The position numbers and the translations under genes are program-made. This document shows, in pieces, positions 8,669-16,258 of a DNA stretch of 20,397 nt. The first letter of the stretch is position 1, and every line of letters starts with the position of its first letter. The notes beneath the pieces are model-generated. The model was not told where the DNA came from. It searched no databases and worked only from the letters and a program-made list of their open reading frames with translations. The stretch is from Caryophanales bacterium UBA1231 (GTDB taxonomy: Bacteria > Bacillota_I > Bacilli_A > ML615J-28 > CAG-313), in assembly GCA_002309035.1 (NCBI GenBank), contig DBWT01000004.1:21060-41456 (forward strand), given 5' to 3'.

Positions 8669-9157
8669 ATGAAGATTTTTAAGTATTTATTATTAATTAT
8701 ATCGATTATTACTCTTTGTGGCTGTGAAGAAGATACTCCTATTTATGAAAATCAAAGTGATGAATTTATGGTTGAAGTGAAAGGACAAGTCAAGTTCCCT
8801 GGTATTTATGTTTTCAATCAAAAACTATACATGTATGAATTGATTAAAACCGTAGGAGGTTTATTAGAAAATGCGGATGAAAACAAAATAAACTACAGTG
8901 AATTAATTGATAAAAGTTGTGTTATTGTCATCCCTGAAAAAACAACACAAGTAGATTCCCAAGATACATTGATTAATATTAATTATGCATCACTAGAACA
9001 ACTGATGATGTTACCTAAAATAGGCGAAGCTTTAGCACAAAGAATCATCACTTATCGTGAGACCAATGGTCTATTTAAAACTAAAGAGGAAATTATGAAT
9101 GTTTCAGGCATTAAAGAAAACATCTTTAATCAAATTAAGGATAAAATCACTGTTTGA
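8669..9157 (+). CDS. comEA: Competence protein ComEA (DNA receptor), predicted lipoprotein
   Basis: 162 residues. ComEA binds incoming double-stranded DNA at the outer membrane face and passes it to the ComEC channel. Visible in order: a short hydrophobic N terminus ending LCGC with Cys at residue 19 (lipobox-like), an SLBB-type domain (VEVKGQVKFPGIYVFN onward, with ELIKTVGGL), and a C-terminal helix-hairpin-helix DNA-binding part. The last has ININYASLEQLMMLPKIGEA and a second hairpin around IMNVSGIKENIF. I chose this ATG, not one 33 nt upstream, because GTGAGG at 8655-8660 lies 8 nt from it and the signal sequence then starts properly (MKIFKYLL). Most ComEA proteins use an N-terminal membrane helix, so the lipoprotein form is notable. 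It ends with TGA inside the start of comEC. Confidence 0.92.
   Translation: MKIFKYLLLIISIITLCGCEEDTPIYENQSDEFMVEVKGQVKFPGIYVFNQKLYMYELIKTVGGLLENADENKINYSELIDKSCVIVIPEKTTQVDSQDTLININYASLEQLMMLPKIGEALAQRIITYRETNGLFKTKEEIMNVSGIKENIFNQIKDKITV
9083..9090 (+). promoter_or_regulatory. Ribosome binding site of comEC inside comEA
   Basis: AAAGAGGA ends exactly 8 nt before the comEC ATG at 9099, an ideal spacing. This supports a real 59-nt overlap with comEA. No other standard start codon appears in frame near the end of comEA. Confidence 0.7.
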
Positions 9158-11270
9158 TGATTTAAAAGATAATTATCACTTTATTGTAATTGGCCTTGTT
9201 TTAATTGGCTTATCTTATATATCGATTTATTTAATATCATTAATAGTTATTTATTTAATTTATTTATTTTTTAATAGTAAAAAACTATTTATTATTACTC
9301 TAATTATAATGTGTTTATTCTTAGGCCATTTAGTTTTAAAAGATTATTTTTATAAAAATGCTGAAAGTTCATTTATAGGGCAAATCATAAGCATTGAAAA
9401 ATATGAATCATCGTATAAAGTTATTTGTCAAAGCAAAAATATAAAGTATCTTTTTTATATAAAAGAACAAGTTAACATCGGAGATTATTATTATATTGAA
9501 GGAAAAGAGGTGAAAGAAGATGTTCATTATCCAGGGCAGTTTGATTATGATCGTTATCTTCATTATCAGAACATTCAAAAGCTAGAAGAAGTTAAATTAA
9601 CGTATAAAAAGAAAGGTTTTCATCTTTCACTAATTAATTATATAATCAATGAATATTTGACTAAGCACTTTAACAATCCATATCTTAATACTTTAACAAT
9701 CGGCCAAAAAAAAGATTTAGATATGACATCTATCAATAGATTAGGTATTAGTCATTTATTTGTTATTTCAGGATTACATATATCCATTCTTCTAGGCATT
9801 GTTGAAAAGGGCTTAAAGCTTTTAAAAATCAAAGAAAAGCCAAGAAATGTGATAATGATTATATTTGGTATTGGTTATTTAATAGTTACTAACTTGTTAA
9901 TAAGTTTACTTAGAGTTATGATCAGTATGATTATTAAAATATTTTTCAAGAAATTAAAGAGTTTTGATTGTTTAATGATCAATGCTTTAATAATGCTCTT
10001 AATCAATCCATATTATCTTTTTAATCTAAGCTTTATTCTAAGCTATTTAGCAGCTGCTTTTATGATTTTATATAAACCAATATTCCAAATTAAAAACAAA
10101 ATAATAAAATATTTTGTTGATTTATATTTAGTAACTCTTTTTATTCAATTATTCTTACTTCCAATAACGATTCAGATTAATCCAACAATTAATCTATTAT
10201 CATTTCTTTTAGGGCCATTATATATTTTATTTGTTTCTTATTTTCTCCTTCCTTTAAGCTTTTTAACAATCATCATTTATCCATTGATTTATTTATATAA
10301 TCCAATTACTAATTGTTTTACTTGGTTGACTAATTATTTATCAAATATTAAAATATGTCATTTTAATATTGGCAATATCAATATTTATTATAAATTAGTC
10401 TATTTAGTTATCTATTATTATTTCTTAAGAGGTCTTTATAAAAAGAAATATTATCGGATTGTTTTTCTTCTTTTAATCTTTATGATTTGGTATTTTAAAG
10501 GTGTTTTTGTTGATAATAAGATTTATTTTTTTGATCTTGAAAAAGGTGAAGCTACCCTTATTATCTCTAAAGGGATGAAAGAAGTAATTCTAATTGATAG
10601 TGGTGATGTCTTTGAAAGACATGATTTAACGAAAATCTTAATTGATTTAGGTATTAGACGTATCGACTATTTAATAATTAGTCATAGTGACAGTGATCAT
10701 ATTGGGGGTAGTTTTGATATCGTGAAAGAAATAAAAGTTAATAACTTAATAACATCGATATATGAAAATAATGAAAAGATTCAATATCTAAAGAATCATA
10801 TTAAAAATCACTATCTTTTGGAATATCATAGAAAAATAAAAACGAAAAGTACTTTGATTGAATGCTTCGGTCCGTCTAAAGATTTTGGAAATGTTAACGA
10901 TAATTCATTAGTCTTTAATTTAACCTTTTTAAATCTTCAAATATTATTTACAGGCGATATTGAAAAATTAGGTGAAAATGAACTTAAAAAAGAAAGAATT
11001 AAAACAAATCTTTTAAAGGTTGCTCATCATGGTTCACTCACATCATCTAGCATTCCTTTTTTAGAAAGCATAACATACGATTACAGCATTATCATGAGTG
11101 GATATCGAAATACATTTGGTTTTCCAAATGAAGAAATAATACAAAGATTAAAAAAACCATTTACCACAAAGGCAAATGGAACAATGGAAATAGTCTTCAA
11201 AAAAACAAAAGTAATTATTCGTACTTTTGTTGAAAAAAAACAGATAATTTTGTATAATACAAGTAGGTGA
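9099..11270 (+). CDS. comEC: DNA internalisation channel ComEC/Rec2
   Basis: 723 residues, the normal size. ComEC is the membrane channel that takes up one DNA strand during transformation. In order: N-terminal membrane helices (about 27-85), a DUF4131 OB-like domain ending in the diagnostic PGQFDYDRYL, a multi-helix Competence domain containing ISHLFVISGLHIS, and a C-terminal metallo-beta-lactamase-like domain. The last has LIDSGD, HSDSDHIGG (H529, D531, D533, H534), FTGDIE and KVAHHGS motifs, so a nuclease function for the degraded strand is plausible. The metal motif is an HxDxDH variant, which occurs within this family. It overlaps comEA by 59 nt, and its TGA stop lies within the ribosome site of holA. 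Confidence 0.95.
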   Translation: MFQALKKTSLIKLRIKSLFDDLKDNYHFIVIGLVLIGLSYISIYLISLIVIYLIYLFFNSKKLFIITLIIMCLFLGHLVLKDYFYKNAESSFIGQIISIEKYESSYKVICQSKNIKYLFYIKEQVNIGDYYYIEGKEVKEDVHYPGQFDYDRYLHYQNIQKLEEVKLTYKKKGFHLSLINYIINEYLTKHFNNPYLNTLTIGQKKDLDMTSINRLGISHLFVISGLHISILLGIVEKGLKLLKIKEKPRNVIMIIFGIGYLIVTNLLISLLRVMISMIIKIFFKKLKSFDCLMINALIMLLINPYYLFNLSFILSYLAAAFMILYKPIFQIKNKIIKYFVDLYLVTLFIQLFLLPITIQINPTINLLSFLLGPLYILFVSYFLLPLSFLTIIIYPLIYLYNPITNCFTWLTNYLSNIKICHFNIGNINIYYKLVYLVIYYYFLRGLYKKKYYRIVFLLLIFMIWYFKGVFVDNKIYFFDLEKGEATLIISKGMKEVILIDSGDVFERHDLTKILIDLGIRRIDYLIISHSDSDHIGGSFDIVKEIKVNNLITSIYENNEKIQYLKNHIKNHYLLEYHRKIKTKSTLIECFGPSKDFGNVNDNSLVFNLTFLNLQILFTGDIEKLGENELKKERIKTNLLKVAHHGSLTSSSIPFLESITYDYSIIMSGYRNTFGFPNEEIIQRLKKPFTTKANGTMEIVFKKTKVIIRTFVEKKQIILYNTSR
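11265..11270 (+). promoter_or_regulatory. Ribosome binding site of holA overlapping the comEC stop
   Basis: AGGTGA, whose TGA is the comEC stop codon, lies 5 nt before the ATG at 11276. It favours that ATG over the in-frame GTG at 11267 and implies translational coupling. Confidence 0.75.
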
Positions 11271-11275
11271 AAATT

Positions 11276-12235
11276 ATGTACTTAGAAGAATTATATTTAT
11301 TTACAGGAACTGAACAAGTCATTAAAAATAATAAAATCAATCATCTCTTAGAACAAATTGATGAAAAAGAAACAGACATTATTAAATATGATTTAGAATT
11401 AACACCAATTCAAGATGTTATTACAGACTGTATCACAATTCCTTTTTTAAAGAAAAATAAAGTAATCATTTGTAAGAATCCTATTTTCTTAACAAATGCT
11501 AAAACAAATATTAAACATGATATCAAAGTTCTTATCAAATATTTAAAGAATCCATCAGAACAAACAACTTTAATAATTGATGCGGTCGGTGTTAATATCG
11601 ATCGTAATGCTGAAGTTTTTAAAACTTTCCAAAAATGTGCATACATTATTGATGTTAAAAGCTTAGATCAAATTGAAACTAAAGCATGGGTTAAAAGAAA
11701 TGTTGAACTTGCTGGTTCATCAATTCAAGATGAAGCATTGAATCTTCTTGTTGAATATTTAGGTGATGATTTGTTAAGAGCTGAAAAGGAAATCGAAAAA
11801 CTTGCTCAATATCGTTTTAATGATCGTATTACTGAAAATGATATAAAAGAATTAGTTGTTAAAAACTATGAAAATGATAGTTTTGAACTAGTTAAAGCTC
11901 TATCATCTAAAAACAATCGTCGTGTCATTGAATTATATGAGAACTTGAAACAACATACAAACAATACTCAATATATTTTAACGATTATCACAAAAACAAT
12001 TACAGATCTATATACTGTTAAAAAGCTTGTCGAAACTTCTTTTGATCAAAAAGATATCGCTGATGTTATGGGTATCAAACCAGGACGAGCATACTATATG
12101 ATGAAAGATGCGAAAGAGTTTAAAATCGAACAATTAGAATATTATCTAAATGAGATCGAAGAAGTTGATTATCAAATTAAGCAGGGCTTAATCGATAAAA
12201 ACTTTGGAATCGATATGCTTCTTTTAAAATTATAA
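11276..12235 (+). CDS. holA: DNA polymerase III delta subunit
   Basis: 319 residues from the ATG at 11276 (an in-frame GTG 9 nt upstream is less likely). HolA opens the beta sliding clamp as part of the clamp-loader complex. Visible family features are the N-terminal LYLFTGTEQ segment, the strand IDVKSLD before an AAA-lid region, the family signature IQDEALNLLVEYLGDDLLRA with EKEIEKLAQY after it, and the ITENDIKELV and SFELVKALSS segments of the collar domain. Length is slightly below the common 340. It follows comEC with 5 nt between them, and comEA-comEC-holA followed by rpsT is a standard Bacillota order. There is no AAA Walker motif, as expected for delta. Confidence 0.93.
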   Translation: MYLEELYLFTGTEQVIKNNKINHLLEQIDEKETDIIKYDLELTPIQDVITDCITIPFLKKNKVIICKNPIFLTNAKTNIKHDIKVLIKYLKNPSEQTTLIIDAVGVNIDRNAEVFKTFQKCAYIIDVKSLDQIETKAWVKRNVELAGSSIQDEALNLLVEYLGDDLLRAEKEIEKLAQYRFNDRITENDIKELVVKNYENDSFELVKALSSKNNRRVIELYENLKQHTNNTQYILTIITKTITDLYTVKKLVETSFDQKDIADVMGIKPGRAYYMMKDAKEFKIEQLEYYLNEIEEVDYQIKQGLIDKNFGIDMLLLKL

Positions 12236-12244
12236 ACTAAACAT

Positions 12245-12302
12245 AAAAAAACCAGTAGATAATGTATTGATAAAATATCATTTATCCACTGGTCTATTTT
12301 TA
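12245..12302 (+). terminator. Bidirectional terminator between holA and rpsT
   Basis: Stem ACCAGT (12251-12256) with ACTGGT (12288-12293), extended by a GATAATG/CATTTATC pairing with one mismatch and one bulge. A T-rich run follows on the plus side (CTATTTTTATTT), and the A-run at 12245-12251 gives a T-run on the minus strand. It can therefore end transcription from both convergent genes. Confidence 0.88.
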
Positions 12303-12319
12303 TTTATTGAGTTAAACAA

Positions 12320-12583
12320 TTAAGCTAAAGTATTAAGTAATTTAGCTAGGCGTGATTTTTGGTGTGCAGCATGGTTTTTATGGTAAATACCTTTGCTTAC
12401 AGATTTGTCAATCTTCTTACAAGCATAATTGAAGGCTTCTTGAGCAGCAGCTTTATCGCCAGCTTCTACTAAAACTTCAAAGTTTTTAATTGCTGTTTTT
12501 AAAGATGATTTGAAAGATGAATTTAATAAATTCTTTTTGCTATTAGTGATATCACGCTTTTTTTGTTGTTTAATATTAGCCAT
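12320..12583 (-). CDS. rpsT: 30S ribosomal protein S20
   Basis: 87 residues of basic, all-helical protein that binds the 5' domain and helix 44 of 16S rRNA. The start MANIKQQKKRD and the segments FKSSLKTAIKNFE, KAAAQEAFNYACKKID and KGIYHKNHAAHQKSRL are diagnostic. The open frame extends 42 codons further upstream, but GGAGGT on the minus strand (12591-12596) lies 7 nt from this ATG, and the family never carries the extra segment. It is transcribed towards holA from its own strong promoter, alone. Confidence 0.97.
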   Translation of the reverse strand: MANIKQQKKRDITNSKKNLLNSSFKSSLKTAIKNFEVLVEAGDKAAAQEAFNYACKKIDKSVSKGIYHKNHAAHQKSRLAKLLNTLA

Positions 12584-12590
12584 TAATGAC

Positions 12591-12596
12591 ACCTCC
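12591..12596 (-). promoter_or_regulatory. Ribosome binding site deciding the rpsT start
   Basis: Full-consensus GGAGGT on the minus strand, 7 nt before the ATG. It is the strongest ribosome site in the window, as expected for a ribosomal protein. Confidence 0.85.
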
Positions 12597-12611
12597 ATTT
12601 TTAACCTCTTT

Positions 12612-12640
12612 ATTATATCATTTTTTTTCAATAACTTCAA
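12612..12640 (-). promoter_or_regulatory. Promoter of rpsT
   Basis: On the minus strand TTGAAG (12635-12640), a 17-nt spacer, then TATAAT (12612-12617) preceded by TGA (extended -10). There are 28 nt from the -10 to the start codon. Confidence 0.88.
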
Positions 12641-12674
12641 GTAAAAAGCAAACAATGAAAAAATGTAATAAAAT

Positions 12675-12703
12675 ATGACTTTTTTTTCAAATTGTGCTAT
12701 AAT
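12675..12703 (+). promoter_or_regulatory. Promoter of the Ig-domain surface protein gene
   Basis: ATGACT (12675-12680; 4 of 6 to consensus), a 17-nt spacer, then TATAAT (12698-12703) preceded by TGC (extended -10). It is divergent from the rpsT promoter, with 34 nt between the two -35 boxes. The ATG is 22 nt past the -10, and a TAGGTG ribosome site at 12715-12720 fills most of that. Confidence 0.85.
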
Positions 12704-12725
12704 AGACAAAAAGATAGGTGAAAAT

Positions 12726-14489
12726 ATGAAGAAAACAATTAAAATTTTAACAATCTTAGTATTAACTATTACATTATTATGCTTATTTAGATTTAATAAT
12801 GTTGAAGCTAAGAATGATGTTTATAAGAAATACAATTATAATACATTAGACACTTATGAAAAGACATTGTATGATGCTCTTCATTCACTTAATAAAAATG
12901 GTTACTTTATTAATGGTGGAAGTATCGATTTATTAAAAGAAAAAAAGGTTGATGAAGTTGATTTAGAAGGCCTAAGAACAGGTACATCAAATCTATACTT
13001 AAAGCTTGAAGAAGCCAAAGAAGCATACATGCTAGATCATGCTGAACTTTTCTATGTTGATTTTAATAAAATCACTCTAAGAGCATATCAAGATGAATCT
13101 GATCAATATCATATTGACCTTTCAACTGGTTTATTTCAAAATGCTTTAAAAGAAGATTATCTAGATGGGTTAGATGAAGCTATTAAAGCATTTAATAGCG
13201 ATATTGATGCATTATATAAAGCATATAAAAAAGACAATGATATGAATCTTTTAATTGATTATGATCATGAAAATGCTGAAAACATTGTTAAAAAAGTATT
13301 AGATAAACTTTTCATCGATAACTATTTAATGGATTTTGGTTATGGACTTGAAAATATCATTGTTATTGATGGTGAAAAAATAGCATTAAATGAACTACCA
13401 TTAAGTGAATTAATGAATAAAGCACGTTCAGAAGTATATTCTCATGGTGTTTATGATTTTAACCAAGTTGATACTTCAAAAGTTACTTTAGTTGAATCAG
13501 TTACTGATCTTCCTTACAATTTCAAACTTTGTGTTAAATATTTAAATGGTGAATACCAATTAAGTGCTAGCACTAATAATTTTAAAGAAGAAGAAACACT
13601 TGAAGATGAATTCAAAGTAATGTTTCCTTATCCTAATCATCTTGTATTAAAGGAAAACGAAGAATTTGTTGCAGTAGTTAATGGCATCGAACAAGAAGCA
13701 TACAATCTTAAGTGTGGTTTAGTCATAAAATGCCATGATGGTGATAATGTTAAGTTTATTGTTAAAGAAAAAGTTAACAACAATAAAAAATTAATAATAT
13801 TATCAGGCGCTAACCTTATACTATCAAAAGATGAGTTTGAAGTTAAAGAAGACCAAAACATTAGCATGAATATTTCTGCAAGTACTGGTTACTATGTTGA
13901 TGATATTAAATTAAATGGTATAACAATCGATAACACATCTTCTAAGAAAAGTCAAAAAATTCTTGCTTTGAATTATAGCATGTTAGATGGTGATTCTGTT
14001 ATATCATGTTCTGGTATTTTAAAAGCTAATAAAGAAAAAGAAGCTAAAACTTTATCAATTCAAGCTCCAGTGATTAGTGCACGAATCGTTGATTTATATC
14101 AAGAAAATAAAGAACAAAATCATTCTTTCTATAAAGAAGGAGAAAATGTATACTTATTTGTTGATGTTTCACAAGAAGGTAACTGCCAATATGCTTGGTA
14201 TAAAGATGGTGTTCTTTTAAAAGACGAAACATCACCACTACTTATTATCGACAAAATGACAAAAGAAGATGCTGGTAAGTATCAATGCTTAATTCATTAT
14301 GAAAATAACTTATATGGTGAAGTTGTTGAAAGTGAATGCTTTAACTTAACATATACTTATGTGGATACTTCAATCGGTATTGGCTATATCATCATTTTAG
14401 GTCTTATTTTGCTTGCTTTCTTCTTAGTTGGTAATATTTATGATAACAACAATCAAAAATTTAGAGAGATGAAGAAAAAGGCTAAATAA
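12726..14489 (+). CDS. Exported single-pass protein with an Ig-like domain
   Basis: 587 residues. A Sec signal peptide (about 1-28, ending VEA) leads an outside region. A C-terminal membrane helix (about 550-570) and a basic tail ending KKKAK follow. The N-terminal part (YEKTLYDALHS; AYMLDHAELFYVD at 100-112) resembles the domain found before transglutaminase-like domains in clostridial surface proteins, but no Cys-His-Asp transglutaminase core is visible. The middle looks beta-rich (STGYYVDDIKLNG). Residues ~470-540 form an immunoglobulin-like domain: core Trp491 in AWYKDG, then EDAGKYQC with Cys521. The B-strand Cys is not in its usual place; Cys487 is only 4 residues before the Trp. The start is the ATG after TAGGTGAAAAT, not one 51 nt upstream that lies before the -10. 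It stands as its own unit. Function unknown; adhesion or envelope structure is possible. Confidence 0.75.
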   Translation: MKKTIKILTILVLTITLLCLFRFNNVEAKNDVYKKYNYNTLDTYEKTLYDALHSLNKNGYFINGGSIDLLKEKKVDEVDLEGLRTGTSNLYLKLEEAKEAYMLDHAELFYVDFNKITLRAYQDESDQYHIDLSTGLFQNALKEDYLDGLDEAIKAFNSDIDALYKAYKKDNDMNLLIDYDHENAENIVKKVLDKLFIDNYLMDFGYGLENIIVIDGEKIALNELPLSELMNKARSEVYSHGVYDFNQVDTSKVTLVESVTDLPYNFKLCVKYLNGEYQLSASTNNFKEEETLEDEFKVMFPYPNHLVLKENEEFVAVVNGIEQEAYNLKCGLVIKCHDGDNVKFIVKEKVNNNKKLIILSGANLILSKDEFEVKEDQNISMNISASTGYYVDDIKLNGITIDNTSSKKSQKILALNYSMLDGDSVISCSGILKANKEKEAKTLSIQAPVISARIVDLYQENKEQNHSFYKEGENVYLFVDVSQEGNCQYAWYKDGVLLKDETSPLLIIDKMTKEDAGKYQCLIHYENNLYGEVVESECFNLTYTYVDTSIGIGYIIILGLILLAFFLVGNIYDNNNQKFREMKKKAK

Positions 14490-14497
14490 AAGAATTT

Positions 14498-14547
14498 AGA
14501 TGCTTATTTAGTAAGTTAAATGCTTATTAAGTATGCATCTTTTTTTA
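14498..14547 (+). terminator. Terminator after the Ig-domain gene
   Basis: AGATGC (14498-14503) pairs with GCATCT (14535-14540). An inner stem TTAGTAAG/CTTATTAA continues it, and a T-run follows at 14540-14546. Confidence 0.88.
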
Positions 14548-14581
14548 TGTAAAAATGATTAATTTTCGAAAACTACTTTAA

Positions 14582-14610
14582 TTTACAATTATCTTTTTTT
14601 ATGGTAAAAT
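14582..14610 (+). promoter_or_regulatory. Promoter of pgsA-recA
   Basis: TTTACA (14582-14587; 5 of 6), a 17-nt spacer, then TAAAAT (14605-14610) preceded by TGG (extended -10). The ATG is 35 nt downstream. No LexA-type operator is visible near it. Confidence 0.85.
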
Positions 14611-14645
14611 AATAACAGATAAAGCTTGAAAGGTAAGTATAAGTT

Positions 14646-15224
14646 ATGAATCTACCAAATAAAATAACTTTGTTTAGAATCATTCTTGTTCCTGTGATAA
14701 TGATTATTGCAGCTATCGAGAAATTAGATTTCATTTTGTTTTATCACGTAACTTGTCAAAATCTAATTATATTGATACTATTCTTAATCGCATCATTTAG
14801 TGATTTTCTTGATGGATATATTGCGCGAAAGAGAAATCTTATAACTAATTTTGGTAAGTTTGCTGATCCACTAGCTGATAAAATTCTTGTCATCAGTGTT
14901 TTGATTATTTTATTAATGCAAGGAACACTATTAAAGAGTTTTATTGTCAGTATTATTATCATTCGTGAGCTTGTTGTAACAGGTATGCGGTTGATTGCTG
15001 CTGAGAAACAAAAAGTTATTGCGGCTGGATGGTTAGGAAAGATTAAAACCAATCTACAATTCTTTCTAATAATTTTGCTTTTAATAAATGGAAGACCGGC
15101 TGAAATTGGTGTCTTTGAAATCATAATTATTGTTGAAATGTATCTAACTCTTTTATTTACTATTTTGAGTGGCACTGTATACATTATCAAAAATCGAGAT
15201 ATTTTTAAGGAAGGAAACGAATAA
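14646..15224 (+). CDS. pgsA: CDP-diacylglycerol-glycerol-3-phosphate 3-phosphatidyltransferase
   Basis: 192 residues, normal length. It makes phosphatidylglycerol phosphate from CDP-diacylglycerol and glycerol-3-phosphate, the committed step to phosphatidylglycerol. The complete CDP-alcohol phosphotransferase motif is present: D53-x2-D56-G57-x2-A60-R61-x8-G70-x3-D74-x3-D78. It is surrounded by about five or six hydrophobic helices. The N terminus [12 protein letters not shown] is typical of PgsA, separating it from cardiolipin or phosphatidylserine synthases. An AAAGG ribosome site lies 12 nt upstream, a rather long spacer. recA starts 2 nt after its stop, so the two are one operon. In many Bacillota cinA lies between them; here it does not. 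Confidence 0.95.
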   Translation: MNLPNKITLFRIILVPVIMIIAAIEKLDFILFYHVTCQNLIILILFLIASFSDFLDGYIARKRNLITNFGKFADPLADKILVISVLIILLMQGTLLKSFIVSIIIIRELVVTGMRLIAAEKQKVIAAGWLGKIKTNLQFFLIILLLINGRPAEIGVFEIIIIVEMYLTLLFTILSGTVYIIKNRDIFKEGNE

Positions 15225-15226
15225 AG

Positions 15227-16207
15227 ATGACAGAAGAAAAAGAAAAGGCCTTAGCGGAAGCGCTAAAGGCGATTGAAAAACAATATGGTAAAGGTTCAGT
15301 AATGAAACTTGGTGACCAAGTTGAAGAAAAAATCGAAGTTATTCCAACTGGTTCAATTGCATTAGACGTTGCACTTGGTGTTGGTGGTTATCCAAAAGGA
15401 AGAATTATTGAAATCTATGGTCCTGAAAGTAGTGGTAAAACAACATTTGCTCTTCACGCTATTGCTGAAGCACAAAAACTTGGAGGTTATGCTGCTTTCA
15501 TCGATGCTGAACATGCATTAGATCCAACTTATGCAAAAGCATTAGGTGTTGATATTGATAATTTAATTTTATCACAACCTGATAATGGTGAACAAGCACT
15601 TGAAATTGTTGAAGCATTAGTTAGAAGTAATGCTATTGATATTATTGTTATCGATAGTGTTGCCGCATTAGTTCCTAAAGCCGAAATCGATGGTGACATG
15701 GGAAGTTCATATATTGGTCTTCAAGCAAGATTAATGAGCCAAGCAATGCGTAAACTTGCCGGTGCAATCTCAAAAACAAAAACAGTAGCTATTTTCATCA
15801 ATCAAATTCGTGAAAAAGTTGGCGTTCTATTTGGTAGCCCTGAAACAACATCTGGTGGACGTGCCCTTAAGTTCTATGCGACAATTAGACTTGACATTAG
15901 AAGAGTTGATCAAATTAAGAATGGTAGCGATGCAATTGGTAATACAACAAGAATTAAAGTTGTTAAGAACAAAGTTGCTCCACCATTTAAATCTTGTGAA
16001 GTAGATCTTATCTTTGGTAAAGGTGTATCACATGAAGGTGAATTACTTGATATGGCTTGTGATTTTGATGTTATTCAAAAATCAGGTGCATGGTTTAGCT
16101 ATAATGGTGAACGTTTAGGTCAAGGAAGAGAAAATGTAAAAGAATTGTTATTCAACAACAAAGAACTTTCTCAAGAAATCGAAGCTAAAGTTCGTGAAAA
16201 ACTATAA
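15227..16207 (+). CDS. recA: RecA recombinase
   Basis: 326 residues. RecA forms filaments on single-stranded DNA, pairs homologous strands, and would act on DNA brought in by ComEA/ComEC. Walker A GPESSGKT is at 65-72. [15 protein letters not shown] (Walker B region), the loop L1 segment [22 protein letters not shown], and loop L2 around [15 protein letters not shown] follow; the last has Ser where Pro is common. The protein stops at KVREKL, so the acidic C-terminal tail of many RecA proteins is nearly missing, as often in small genomes. The AAGGAAGGAAA ribosome site is inside the end of pgsA. A convergent terminator with ispH follows. Confidence 0.98.
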   Translation: MTEEKEKALAEALKAIEKQYGKGSVMKLGDQVEEKIEVIPTGSIALDVALGVGGYPKGRIIEIYGPESSGKTTFALHAIAEAQKLGGYAAFIDAEHALDPTYAKALGVDIDNLILSQPDNGEQALEIVEALVRSNAIDIIVIDSVAALVPKAEIDGDMGSSYIGLQARLMSQAMRKLAGAISKTKTVAIFINQIREKVGVLFGSPETTSGGRALKFYATIRLDIRRVDQIKNGSDAIGNTTRIKVVKNKVAPPFKSCEVDLIFGKGVSHEGELLDMACDFDVIQKSGAWFSYNGERLGQGRENVKELLFNNKELSQEIEAKVREKL

Positions 16208-16214
16208 AACTAAT

Positions 16215-16258
16215 AAAAAAGGCAGTAAATAATTGTAATGATTATTTACTGTTTTTTT
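16215..16258 (+). terminator. Bidirectional terminator between recA and ispH
   Basis: An 11-bp perfect stem CAGTAAATAAT (16223-16233) with ATTATTTACTG (16241-16251) and a 7-nt loop. T-runs occur on both strands (16252-16258 plus; complement of the A-run 16215-16220 minus). The ispH stop codon lies inside the right arm. Confidence 0.92.

Noticed and set aside
12584..12709. A 42-codon upstream extension of rpsT
   Set aside because: A full-consensus GGAGGT is placed for the internal ATG, the promoter -10 lies inside the extension, and S20 proteins start at MANIK.
12675..12725. Upstream ATG for the Ig-domain gene
   Set aside because: It would start within the promoter (-35 to -10) and hide the signal peptide; the ATG at 12726 has a ribosome site and a proper signal sequence.
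13637..13867. Minus-strand open frame inside the Ig-domain gene
   Set aside because: Antisense shadow with no start context; the plus-strand protein is continuous and has clear domains.
14756..15190. A 144-codon open frame on the minus strand inside pgsA
   Set aside because: It is antisense to a gene with a complete catalytic motif, has no ribosome site or family resemblance, and its composition mirrors membrane-protein codons in reverse.
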